A DNA stretch of 64,000 nucleotides from Cupriavidus metallidurans CH34 (lineage in GTDB: Bacteria > Pseudomonadota > Gammaproteobacteria > Burkholderiales > Burkholderiaceae): assembly GCF_000196015.1 (NCBI RefSeq), contig NC_007974.2, positions 620,001 through 684,000 of the forward strand, given 5' to 3'. Shown piece after piece: positions 54,928 through 63,359 of the stretch. Position 1 is the first letter of the stretch; the number at the start of each line of letters is the position of its first letter. The notes under the pieces were generated by a model. That model was given only the letters and a program-made list of their open reading frames with translations, was not told the DNA's origin and did not search any database. Position numbers and translations under genes: made by a program.

Positions 54928-57072
54928 ATGCAACCCCACTCCACCGTACAGGTGATGGGCATCGATGCAGGCGGCACGATGACCGATACATTCTTCGTGC
55001 GCTCGGACGGCCGGTTCGTGGTCGGCAAGGCGCAGAGCAACCCCGGCGACGAATCGCTGGCCATCTACAACTCGTCGGAGGATGCGCTGGCGCACTGGGA
55101 GCGCACCGTGGACGACGTCTACCCGGAACTACTGACCTGCGTGTACTCCGGCACGGCCATGCTCAACCGCATTCTTATGCGCAAGGGCCTGGACGTCGGC
55201 CTTATCTGCAATCGCGGCTTCGAGCAGATCCATTCGATGGGGCGCGCGCTGCAGAGCTATCTGGGCTACGCGCTGGAGGACCGCATTCACCTGAACACGC
55301 ATCGCTACGACGAACCGCTGGTGCCTGTCTCGCGCACGCGTGGCGTGACCGAGCGCACCGATGTGCAGGGCAAGGTCGTCATTCCGCTGCGGGAGGAAGA
55401 AGTCCGGCAGGCCACGCGGGAACTGGTGGAGGCCAAGTCGCAGGCGATCGTCATCTGCCTGCTGCAATCCCACAAGAACGAGTCCAGCGAACAACGTGCG
55501 CGCGACATCGTGCAGGATGAACTGGCGAAGCTGAAGGTCGATGTCCCGGTGTTTGCGTCGGTGGACTATTACCCGTCGCGCAAGGAAAGCCACCGGATGA
55601 ACACCACCATCCTGGAGGCCTACGGCGCGGAGCCCTCGCGGCAGACGCTGAAGAAGGTCAGCGACCGCTTCAAGAAACACGGTGCCAAGTTCGATCTGCG
55701 TGTGATGGCCACCCATGGCGGCACGATCAGCTGGAAGGCGAAGGAGCTGGCGCGGACGATCGTGTCGGGGCCGATTGGTGGCGTGATCGGATCAAAGCTC
55801 CTGGGCGAGGCGTTGGGCGACGAGAACATCGCATGCTCGGACATCGGCGGCACCAGCTTCGACGTAGCGTTGATCACCAAGGGCAACTTCGCGATCAAGT
55901 CGGATCCCGACATGGCGCGCCTGGTGCTGTCGCTGCCGCTGGTGGCGATGGACTCCGTGGGCGCGGGCGCTGGCAGCTTCGTGCGGCTGGACCCGTACAG
56001 CAAGTCGATCAAGCTCGGGCCCGACAGCGCCGGCTACCGCGTGGGTACCTGCTGGCCGGAGAGCGGGCTGGATACGGTCACCGTTTCCGACTGCCACGTG
56101 GTGCTCGGCTATCTGAACCCGGAGAACTTTCTTGGCGGTGCGATCAAGCTCGATGTGGCACGCGCCCGCCAGCACATCAAGGCACAGATCGCGGACCCGC
56201 TCGGGCTGTCGGTCGAGGACGCGGCGGCGGGGGTCATCGAATTGCTGGACCTTACGCTGTCGGAGTACCTGCGCGCCAACATCAGCGCCAAGGGCTACAA
56301 CCCGGCCGAGTTCACGTGCTTTTCTTACGGCGGCGCGGGCCCCGTGCATACCTACGGATACACCGGCGGCGTCGGTTTCAAGGACGTGGTGGTGCCGGCC
56401 TGGGCTGCCGGCTTCTCGGCCTTCGGCTGCGCCTGCGCGGACTTCGAGTATCGCTACGACAAATCGGTGGATCTCGGTGTCGCGCAGTTCGCGCCGGACG
56501 GCAGCAAGGAGACCGCGTGCCGGATCCTGCAGGAGGCGTGGTCGGAACTGGCCGTCAAGGTGATTGAGGAGTTCCGGGCCAATGGCTTCGATGCCAGGGA
56601 CGTCGTGTTGATCCCGGGCTACAAGATGCAGTACATGGGGCAGCTCAATGATCTTGAGATCGTCTCGCCGGTAGCCACTGCGTCGTCCGCCGAGGACTGG
56701 GACCGCATCGTCGACGCGTTCGAGAACACCTACGGCCGCGTCTACGCCAGTTCGGCACGCTCGCCGGAACTGGGCTTCTCGATCACGGGGGCCATCCTGC
56801 GCGGCATGGTGGTCACGCAGAAGCCCGTGCTGCCAGAGGACCCGGACGCCGGTCCAACACCGCCCAGGGAGGCCTACCTGGGCGTACGGCCTTTCTACCG
56901 CCACAAGACATGGATGGATGCCGCGCTCTGGAAGATGGAGTCGCTCAAGGCCGGCAACCACATCGTGGGTCCAGCCATCATCGAATCCGACGCCACCACG
57001 TTCGTGGTGCCGGGCGGCTTCGAAACCACGATCGACAAGCACCGCCTGTTCCATCTCAAGGAAGTCAAATAA
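54928..57072 (+). CDS. acxA: Acetone carboxylase beta subunit AcxA
   Basis: The product is 714 residues from ATG 54928 behind AGGAGA; the open extension upstream lies at the promoter. It is a hydantoinase A/acetone carboxylase beta protein. The ATP-binding N-terminus is VMGIDAGGTMTDTFF, followed by VYSGTAMLNRILMRKG, SDIGGTSFDVALITKGNF and FTCFSYGGAGPVHTYGY. Length agrees with the Xanthobacter beta subunit (about 717). The complex carboxylates acetone to acetoacetate with ATP, and this subunit activates the substrates. Confidence 0.95.
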   Translation: MQPHSTVQVMGIDAGGTMTDTFFVRSDGRFVVGKAQSNPGDESLAIYNSSEDALAHWERTVDDVYPELLTCVYSGTAMLNRILMRKGLDVGLICNRGFEQIHSMGRALQSYLGYALEDRIHLNTHRYDEPLVPVSRTRGVTERTDVQGKVVIPLREEEVRQATRELVEAKSQAIVICLLQSHKNESSEQRARDIVQDELAKLKVDVPVFASVDYYPSRKESHRMNTTILEAYGAEPSRQTLKKVSDRFKKHGAKFDLRVMATHGGTISWKAKELARTIVSGPIGGVIGSKLLGEALGDENIACSDIGGTSFDVALITKGNFAIKSDPDMARLVLSLPLVAMDSVGAGAGSFVRLDPYSKSIKLGPDSAGYRVGTCWPESGLDTVTVSDCHVVLGYLNPENFLGGAIKLDVARARQHIKAQIADPLGLSVEDAAAGVIELLDLTLSEYLRANISAKGYNPAEFTCFSYGGAGPVHTYGYTGGVGFKDVVVPAWAAGFSAFGCACADFEYRYDKSVDLGVAQFAPDGSKETACRILQEAWSELAVKVIEEFRANGFDARDVVLIPGYKMQYMGQLNDLEIVSPVATASSAEDWDRIVDAFENTYGRVYASSARSPELGFSITGAILRGMVVTQKPVLPEDPDAGPTPPREAYLGVRPFYRHKTWMDAALWKMESLKAGNHIVGPAIIESDATTFVVPGGFETTIDKHRLFHLKEVK

Positions 57073-57083
57073 GGAGACACATC

Positions 57084-59408
57084 ATGAACATGATGAGCAA
57101 CAAGGAAGTCGGGTTCGCCGATCTGTTGAAGAACGGCCAGACCCTCAAGGAATTTCGCGACGACATCCTCGCCCGCACCCAGGAATCGGGCCACTACAAC
57201 GGCCTTACCAGCCTGGACTTCCGGGACAGCGACCCGATCGGCTATGAGAAGCTGTTCTCCAAGCTGCGGGGTGGACTGGTCCATGCGCGTGAAACCGCCA
57301 AGAAGATTGCCGCCAGCCCGATCGTCGAGCAGGAGGGCGAGCTCTGCTTCACGCTGTATAACGCGGTCGGGGACTGCGTGCTGACCTCCACCGGCATCAT
57401 CATCCACGTAGGAACGATGGGTGCGGCGATCAAGTACATGATCGAGAACAACTGGGAGGCCAACCCCGGCATCTATCCCGGCGACATGTTCACGAACAAC
57501 GACTGCTCCATCGGCAACGTGCACCCGTGTGACATCGCCACGATCGTGCCGATCTTCTGGGAAGGCAGACTGATCGGCTGGGTGGGCGGCGTGACCCATG
57601 TCATCGACACGGGCTCCGTAACGCCGGGCTCCATGTCCACGGGCCAGACGCAACGCTTCGGCGACGGCTACATGATCACGTGCCGCAAGACGGGCGCGAA
57701 CGATGTGCCGTTCCGCGACTGGCTGCATGAGTCGCAGCGCTCGGTACGGACGCCGAAGTACTGGATTCTCGACGAACGGACCCGCATCGCCGGCTGCCAC
57801 ATGATTCGCGAGCTGGTGGAGGAGGTGATCCGCGCCGACGGTATCGAGGCCTACGAGAAGTTCGCCTATGAAGTCATCGAGGAGGGCCGCCGCGGGCTCC
57901 AGAGCCGCATCAAGGCCATGACGCTGCCTGGCAAGTACCGCAAGGTCTCGTTCGTCGACGTGCCGTACAAGCATCCGGACGTGCAGGTCTCCAACGCCTT
58001 TGCCAAGCTCGACTCCATCATGCATTCGCCGGTGGAAATGACGATCCGCCCCGACGGCAAGTGGCGCCTGGATTTCGAAGGCGCGAGCCGCTGGGGTTGG
58101 CACACGTTCAATGCGCACCAGGTGGCCTTCACCTCAGGCATCTGGGTGATGATGTGTCAGACCCTGGTGCCGACCCAGCGTATCAACGACGGCGCCTACT
58201 TCGCCACCGAGTTCCGGCTACCCAAGGGTACATGGTGCAATCCCGATGACCGGCGCACCGGCCATGCGTATGCCTGGCATTTCCTGGTGTCCGGCTGGGC
58301 GGCGCTGTGGCGTGGTCTCTCTCAGTCGTACTTCAGCCGCGGCTATCTGGAGGAAGTGAACGCGGGCAACGCCAATACTTCCAACTGGCTGCAGGGTGGC
58401 GGCATCAACCAGGATGGCGAGATTCACGCGGTCAACAGCTTCGAGGCCAGCTCTTGTGGCACAGGCGCGTGCGCGGTCAAGGACGGTCTCAATCACGCCG
58501 CTGCCATCTGGAACCCCGAAGGCGACATGGGCGACATCGAGATTTGGGAGATGGCCGAGCCATTGCTCTACCTGGGCCGGAACGTCAAGGCCAACTCCGG
58601 CGGCTACGGCAAATATCGCGGCGGTTGCGGCTTCGAGACCCTGCGCATGGTCTGGAACGCCCAGGACTGGACGATGTTCTTCATGGGCAACGGCTTCATG
58701 AACAGCGACTGGGGCATGATGGGTGGCTATCCATCGGCCACCGGGTATCGCTTCGAAGCGCACCGCACCGGGCTGGAACAGCGTATTGCCAGTGGCGATT
58801 CACTGCCGCTGGGCGGCGACATCGACCCGGCCAATCCGGACTACGAGCGCCATATCGACGCCACCGCCGAGGTCAAGCGCGACAAGCAGTGCATCACGAC
58901 CGAGGACTGCTACGCCAACCACGATCTTTACCTGAACTACCTGCGCGGCGGCCCGGGCTTCGGCGATCCGCTCGATCGGGACCCGAAGGCGATCGAGGCG
59001 GACCTCAACCAGAAGTTCTTGCTGCCTGAGTATGCGCAGAAGGTCTATGGCGCGGTGTTCGCTCAGGACGCCAGGGGCGTGTTCGCGGTGGATGCCGCAA
59101 AGACCAAGAAGCGTCGCGCGGAGATCCGCAAGGAGCGCCTGGCGCGCGCGGTGCCGACGCGCGAGTGGATGAAGGAGGAGCGCGAACGCATCCTCAACAA
59201 GCACGCATCGGTCCAGGTGCAGCATATGTTCGCCACGAGCTTTGCCTTGTCGGAGAAGTTCACGCAGAGCTTCAAGGACTTCTGGAACCTGCCCGAGGCA
59301 TGGCACGTGAGAGAGGAAGAACTGGGTGTGCCGTGCTATGGCGCCAAGCACCGTATGGACTTGTCGCTGATGCCGGACGTCACCACCGTTGTCCAGGTCG
59401 AAGAGTAA
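57084..59408 (+). CDS. acxB: Acetone carboxylase alpha subunit AcxB
   Basis: The product is 774 residues from ATG 57084 behind AAGGAGA, 11 bases after acxA. It is a hydantoinase B-type protein, with GDMFTNNDCSIGNVHPCDIATIVPIF, GGVTHVIDTGSVTPGSM, and NSGGYGKYRGGCGFETLRM. The length fits the acetone carboxylase alpha subunit (about 776) and is longer than ordinary HyuB. In known enzymes the alpha subunit carries the Mn site and completes carboxylation. The C-terminal part (about 690-774) is helical and charged. Confidence 0.95.
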   Translation: MNMMSNKEVGFADLLKNGQTLKEFRDDILARTQESGHYNGLTSLDFRDSDPIGYEKLFSKLRGGLVHARETAKKIAASPIVEQEGELCFTLYNAVGDCVLTSTGIIIHVGTMGAAIKYMIENNWEANPGIYPGDMFTNNDCSIGNVHPCDIATIVPIFWEGRLIGWVGGVTHVIDTGSVTPGSMSTGQTQRFGDGYMITCRKTGANDVPFRDWLHESQRSVRTPKYWILDERTRIAGCHMIRELVEEVIRADGIEAYEKFAYEVIEEGRRGLQSRIKAMTLPGKYRKVSFVDVPYKHPDVQVSNAFAKLDSIMHSPVEMTIRPDGKWRLDFEGASRWGWHTFNAHQVAFTSGIWVMMCQTLVPTQRINDGAYFATEFRLPKGTWCNPDDRRTGHAYAWHFLVSGWAALWRGLSQSYFSRGYLEEVNAGNANTSNWLQGGGINQDGEIHAVNSFEASSCGTGACAVKDGLNHAAAIWNPEGDMGDIEIWEMAEPLLYLGRNVKANSGGYGKYRGGCGFETLRMVWNAQDWTMFFMGNGFMNSDWGMMGGYPSATGYRFEAHRTGLEQRIASGDSLPLGGDIDPANPDYERHIDATAEVKRDKQCITTEDCYANHDLYLNYLRGGPGFGDPLDRDPKAIEADLNQKFLLPEYAQKVYGAVFAQDARGVFAVDAAKTKKRRAEIRKERLARAVPTREWMKEERERILNKHASVQVQHMFATSFALSEKFTQSFKDFWNLPEAWHVREEELGVPCYGAKHRMDLSLMPDVTTVVQVEE

Positions 59409-59431
59409 CCACCGCACTCAGGAGTCGAACC

Positions 59432-59941
59432 ATGTCTGTCTATACCAACGAACAAGTCGACCACCTCGTCGAGGGGAAGCTCGACTGGGAAACCACGTTC
59501 CGCATGCTGTCGATGCCCAAGGACGAAGGCCGCTTCGAGCAGTACCTGGCCGCCTTGCAGGCGAAGGTGAGTTTCCCGGACCGCATCGTGCTGCCGCTCG
59601 GCCCGCACATGTATATCGTGCAATCGGCCGCCAGCAAGAAGTGGGTGGTCAAGTGCGACTGCGGCCACGAGTTCTGCGACTACCGCGAGAACTGGAAGCT
59701 CCATGCCTCCATCTATGTGCGTGATACCGAGGAGGCCATGGCCGAGGTCTATCCGACGCTGATGGCGCCTGATACCAGTTGGCAGGTGTATCGCGAGTAC
59801 TACTGTCCGTCTTGCGGCGCGATGCATGACGTGGAGGCGCCCACACCGTGGTATCCGGTGATCCACGACTTCGAGCCGGATATCGAGGCGTTCTACAAGG
59901 AGTGGGTGCACTTGCCGGTGCCCGAGCGGGCACCAGACTGA
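59432..59941 (+). CDS. acxC: Acetone carboxylase gamma subunit AcxC
   Basis: The product is 169 residues from ATG 59432 behind CAGGAG. Features are NEQVDHLVEGKLDWETTFRMLSMPKDEGRFEQYL and a cysteine-rich core CDCGHEFCDYRENWKLHA with YYCPSCGAMHDVEAPTPWYPVIHDFEPD, which looks like a metal-binding ribbon. The small subunit is diagnostic for acetone carboxylase, as distinct from hydantoinases. Together with AcxA and AcxB it forms the hexameric complex. Confidence 0.95.
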   Translation: MSVYTNEQVDHLVEGKLDWETTFRMLSMPKDEGRFEQYLAALQAKVSFPDRIVLPLGPHMYIVQSAASKKWVVKCDCGHEFCDYRENWKLHASIYVRDTEEAMAEVYPTLMAPDTSWQVYREYYCPSCGAMHDVEAPTPWYPVIHDFEPDIEAFYKEWVHLPVPERAPD

Positions 59942-60120
59942 CCGGGTAGGGCGGGTTTGCCGTACGGTGCGAAGCGGCGGGTGGTGCAGCCCGCCCGCTC
60001 CGTCCGGCGGTCCTGCACGAGCAGAGATACGCCGGCGACCGGCAGCATCGTCCACGACGCTGCCGCCTAGCCGCCTGGTCGGGCAGCGGCGTCACGGTAG
60101 TCGAGGGGACTACGCCAACC

Positions 60121-60897
60121 TTACTGCGCGTCGAGCTGGCGGCGCGCGCGGCGCGAATAGTAGGCGAAAGTCGCTTCGAATCGCTTCTGCGTGCTGACCC
60201 AGCGTTGCGCCTCGCGACCGAGTTCGGGCGGGATCGGCTGGATCTCCCCGGCGGCCATCGCCAGCAGTTGCAGGCGAGCGGCGCGCTCGAACATCACGCC
60301 CAGCACACAGGCTTCTTCCACCGACGCGCCAGCTACCAGCAGGCCGTGGTGCGACAGCAGAATCGCCTTCTTGTCGCCCAGGGCGCCCGCGATGAGTTCG
60401 CCCTCTTCATTGCCGACTGGAATGCCCGGCCATTTTTCCAGGAACGCGGTCTGGTCGTACAGCACGCACGTGTCCATGTGCGAGATCGTCAGCGGCACTT
60501 CCAGCATGGCAAGCGCGGAAGCGTGCGGCGCGTGAGAGTGAACGATGCAATTCAAATCGGGACGCGCGCGATAGAGCCATGAATGGAAGCGATTGGCGGG
60601 GTTTGGCATCCCGTTTCCGGAAATCACCTCAAGATCTTCGTTGACGAGCAGGAGGTTGTCCGCCGTGATTTCGTCGAAGCCAAGACCCAGGCGTTGCGTG
60701 TAGTACGTGCCCGGTTGTTCCGCCCGCGCCGTGATCTGGCCGGAGAGCACCGAATCGTGCCCGAACGTGAACAGGATCCGGCAGGTCTCGGCGACAGCTT
60801 CGCGCAGCGGCATCCTGTCCGCGCGGAGTTCGGTCTGCATTTTTTCGAGCGAAGACGCGACGATTTCGCTCTTGCTCAACTGCATGGTATTGGCCAT
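60121..60897 (-). CDS. Class II aldolase/adducin family protein
   Basis: The product is 258 residues behind AAGGA. The family core is LREAVAETCRILFTFGHDSVLSGQITAR, the metal-binding CIVHSHAPHASALAMLEVPL with two His, and LLSHHGLLVAGASVEEACVL with a further His. It is convergent with acxC and cotranscribed with a Bug gene upstream. It probably cleaves or condenses a small hydroxy-oxo acid. A direct role in acetone metabolism is not evident. Confidence 0.9.
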   Translation of the reverse strand: MANTMQLSKSEIVASSLEKMQTELRADRMPLREAVAETCRILFTFGHDSVLSGQITARAEQPGTYYTQRLGLGFDEITADNLLLVNEDLEVISGNGMPNPANRFHSWLYRARPDLNCIVHSHAPHASALAMLEVPLTISHMDTCVLYDQTAFLEKWPGIPVGNEEGELIAGALGDKKAILLSHHGLLVAGASVEEACVLGVMFERAARLQLLAMAAGEIQPIPPELGREAQRWVSTQKRFEATFAYYSRRARRQLDAQ

Positions 60898-60942
60898 GTT
60901 GTGTCCTTCAGGGATGTGCTGGAGTCGGGGTAGGAGGTGGCT

Positions 60943-61941
60943 TTACTTGTTGCCTGCGCCAAGGAGGGCAGACCATCGCTGATTCTCGTCGCTGATCAGC
61001 TTGCGGAATTGTTCGGGTGATGACGCGGCGGGCTCGGTCCCTTGCGCAATAAGCGTTGCCTTGAACTTCGGATCGGCGGCCACCTTCGCCACGGCGGCAT
61101 TGAGTTTCTTCACGATGGCCGGATCAAGTCCCGCGGGTCCGATCAGGCCGGCAACGGAGCCGGATACCAGTGATGGAAAGCCAAGCTCTGCTGTGGAGGG
61201 TACCTGCGGCGCGGTGGAAAGCCGGTGCGGGCTTGCCACGGCCAGCGCGCGGAGCTTGCCGGACGTCACGAACGGCATCACCTGGGGCGTGGCTTCAAAC
61301 GTCATGTTGACCTGGCCCGATACAACGTTGGTGACGGATTCCGCACCGCTCTTGAATGGCACATGCAGGAACTCGACCTTCGCCACGTCCTGGAAAATGC
61401 GCATCCCCTGATAAGGCGCGCTCCCCACGCCGGCGGTGCCGACGCTGATGGCATCGGGCTTGCGCTGAGCGAGCTTGATCAGTGCGGGCAGAGTGTTAGC
61501 CGGAACATCCGCGCCAACCACGACAAGGAATGGCGTGGACCCTACGAGCGAGATGTAGGTGAAATCCTTCGCGCTATCGAAGTTGACCTTGACGTCCGTA
61601 TGCGGATTGACGGCCAGCACGCCAACGGTGGCAAACATCAGCGTGTAGCCATCGGGGCGCGCGCGCCGCACGAAGTCGGCCGCGATGTTGCCGCCGGCGC
61701 CGGGCCGATTCTCTACCACCACCGACTGGCCAAGCTGCTCGGAGAGCGCCTTGCCCGTCGCTCGCGCGATAAGGTCGGTAATGCCACCGGCGCCAAACGG
61801 CACGACCAGGGTGATTGGCTTGTCGGGGTATCCGGTGGCATGGGCGGTGAACGGGATGCTCAGCAGCGTGGCCGCAGCCAGGCTGGCCATGGACGACAGG
61901 CTACGGCGGCGATGGGGACGGGTAGGGCGGGTGGGGCTCAC
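60943..61941 (-). CDS. Bug-family periplasmic solute-binding protein
   Basis: The start is placed at GTG 61941, seven bases after GGAG; the in-frame ATG 61947 directly abuts that site and would add two residues. The product is 332 residues with a signal peptide (SSMASLAAATLLSIPFTAHA). Bug motifs are KPITLVVPFGAGGITDLIARATGKAL, SVVVENRPGAGGNIAADFVRR and RPDGYTLMFATVG. It is upstream of the class II aldolase gene. A GACAC/GTGTC operator-like array lies in front. Confidence 0.92.
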   Translation of the reverse strand: MSPTRPTRPHRRRSLSSMASLAAATLLSIPFTAHATGYPDKPITLVVPFGAGGITDLIARATGKALSEQLGQSVVVENRPGAGGNIAADFVRRARPDGYTLMFATVGVLAVNPHTDVKVNFDSAKDFTYISLVGSTPFLVVVGADVPANTLPALIKLAQRKPDAISVGTAGVGSAPYQGMRIFQDVAKVEFLHVPFKSGAESVTNVVSGQVNMTFEATPQVMPFVTSGKLRALAVASPHRLSTAPQVPSTAELGFPSLVSGSVAGLIGPAGLDPAIVKKLNAAVAKVAADPKFKATLIAQGTEPAASSPEQFRKLISDENQRWSALLGAGNK

Positions 61942-61977
61942 TTGCATTCTCCTTCAGGGGGCGTATTGGAAACAAGT

Positions 61978-62002
61978 GTGTCTAGCATGACACCAAAGTG
62001 TC
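61978..62002. promoter_or_regulatory. GTGTC/GACAC half-site array in the Bug / XRE divergent region
   Basis: GTGTC (61978-61982), GACAC (61989-61993) and GTGTC (61998-62002) alternate, giving a GACAC-N4-GTGTC dyad. The same half-sites form the palindrome upstream of the MOSC gene, so one regulator may bind both. Confidence 0.5.
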
Positions 62003-62017
62003 CTTAGTGCAACCGAG

Positions 62018-62047
62018 TTGCCGGGTGGGTCCATCGGGCCGTAAAAT
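62018..62047 (+). promoter_or_regulatory. Possible promoter of the XRE-cupin gene
   Basis: TTGCCG (62018-62023) and TAAAAT (62042-62047) are 18 bases apart. The start of transcription would be near 62053, which leaves about 45 bases before ATG 62099 or almost none before ATG 62057. Confidence 0.45.
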
Positions 62048-62098
62048 CGCGGACCGATGGATGCGCCGGTTCAGGCGCGCACAAACCTCGATTCCGGG

Positions 62099-62695
62099 AT
62101 GAGCAAAAAGCAAAAAGTGGAACCCGTGGCGGCCGAGCCGAGCATTGCCGAGCGGCTGGCCGAGCTGCGCAAACTCAACGGCCTGACGCTCGAAGAACTG
62201 GCGCAACGCGCGTCACTGACCAAGAGCTATCTGTCCAAGCTGGAGCGGGGACTGTCGTCGCCGACCATTGGCACTGTGCTCAAGCTGGCCGATGCGCTGG
62301 GCGTGACGGTGGATCAGCTCATCACGCGGTCGTCGCGTGCCAACGAGATTCTTCACATCCGGGCGGCGGACCGGATTCCCTTCAGCCCGTCCACGGAGCG
62401 CCTTGGCTATACCTACGAGGCCATTGCGACCGAACGGCCCGACAAGGCGATGCAGCCCTTCATCATGGTGCCGCCGTTCACGCTCGAGGAAGACCAGCCC
62501 ATGGCGAGCCATGCGGGAGAGGAACTGATCTTCGTCGTCTCGGGCGAAATGGAAGTCCTGTTCGACGACCGTACCGTGCGCATGAGCGCTGGCGATTCGC
62601 TGTATTTCAACGCTTCCATTCCGCACCGGTCACGTTCGCTGGGGCGGATTCAGGCACAGGCCCTGGTGGTCGTCAGCGATCGCAAGAAGGCGTGA
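62099..62695 (+). CDS. XRE-family regulator with C-terminal cupin domain
   Basis: The product is 198 residues from ATG 62099 (an ATG at 62057 adds 14; neither has a clear ribosome site). It has an HTH_3 domain (IAERLAELRKLNGLTLEELAQRASLTKSYLSKLERGLSSPTI) and a cupin sensor domain (ASHAGEELIFVVSGEMEVLFDDRTVRMSAGDSLYFNASIPHRSRSLG). Regulators of this class sense small molecules and control neighbouring catabolic genes. It is divergent from the Bug gene and upstream of the MOSC/reductase pair. Confidence 0.92.
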   Translation: MSKKQKVEPVAAEPSIAERLAELRKLNGLTLEELAQRASLTKSYLSKLERGLSSPTIGTVLKLADALGVTVDQLITRSSRANEILHIRAADRIPFSPSTERLGYTYEAIATERPDKAMQPFIMVPPFTLEEDQPMASHAGEELIFVVSGEMEVLFDDRTVRMSAGDSLYFNASIPHRSRSLGRIQAQALVVVSDRKKA

Positions 62696-62799
62696 CGCGA
62701 GGGCGAACTCTCGCGGAGGCGGATTTTCGCTCCAGGCAACAACGGATCGCGTAGTTCGGCAATTCACTTGCCGCGCCGGACCTCTGGCCCTATGATTTC

Positions 62800-62816
62800 A
62801 TGACACACTGTGTCAT
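62800..62816. promoter_or_regulatory. 17-bp palindrome upstream of the MOSC gene
   Basis: ATGACACA and TGTGTCAT flank one C. It lies 30 bases before the MOSC start and shares GACAC/GTGTC half-sites with the array at 61978-62002. It is probably an operator of the XRE-cupin protein or of an unlinked regulator. Confidence 0.6.
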
Positions 62817-62846
62817 ATAGGAAATTTTAAAGGCATGGAGGAAACC

Positions 62847-63359
62847 GTGAGTCAGACTTCAGACCGAAGCGTCGGAGCCACTGCGCCGTCGTGGCGTGGT
62901 GTTGTCCGCTTTCTTCACAAAACGCCAAGGGCTTTCCTGCCGATGCTGCCCTTTCCGGAGATCACCCTCGTCGCTGGCAAGGGCATCGAAGGGGATCGCT
63001 ACATGATCGGCAACGAGGCGGGGTTCTACTCTCACAAGCCCGAAGAGGGCCGGCAGGTCACGCTGTTCGAACTGGAAACGCTCGAGGCGCTGGCCCGGGA
63101 TGCCAAGGTCGTGTTGCATCCCGAGGAACACCGCCGGAACGTCACGGTAGAGGGCGTGCCCCTCAATCACCTCGTGGGGCGCCGGTTCTGGCTTGGCGAG
63201 ACGTTGCTGGAGGCCACTCGCCTGTCCACACCGTGTCGTCACCTGGAGGAAATCCTCGGCAAGGCTGTCTTCGATCCGCTTGTTCATCGCTCGGGTCTCA
63301 ACTGCAAGATACTCAGCGGCGGCGTGGTGCGTATCGGCGATGTAGTGAGGCCAGCCTGA
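62847..63359 (+). CDS. MOSC-domain protein
   Basis: The start is taken at GTG 62847, five bases after GGAGG; an ATG at 62835 is in frame but has a poorly placed site. The product is 170 residues with MOSC signatures GIEGDRYMIGNEAGFYSH, QVTLFELETLEAL, HRRNVTVEGVPLNHLVGRRFWLGETLLEATRLSTPCRHLEE (including the conserved Cys) and HRSGLNCKILSGGVVRIGD. MOSC proteins move sulfur or act with molybdenum cofactor. It is coupled to the following reductase by a one-base overlap. Confidence 0.92.
   Translation: MSQTSDRSVGATAPSWRGVVRFLHKTPRAFLPMLPFPEITLVAGKGIEGDRYMIGNEAGFYSHKPEEGRQVTLFELETLEALARDAKVVLHPEEHRRNVTVEGVPLNHLVGRRFWLGETLLEATRLSTPCRHLEEILGKAVFDPLVHRSGLNCKILSGGVVRIGDVVRPA

Noticed and set aside
54928-59941. 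Reading the acx genes as hydantoinase/oxoprolinase (HyuAB).
   Set aside because: The large subunit lengths, the diagnostic cysteine-rich gamma subunit and the divergent sigma54 activator fit acetone carboxylase.
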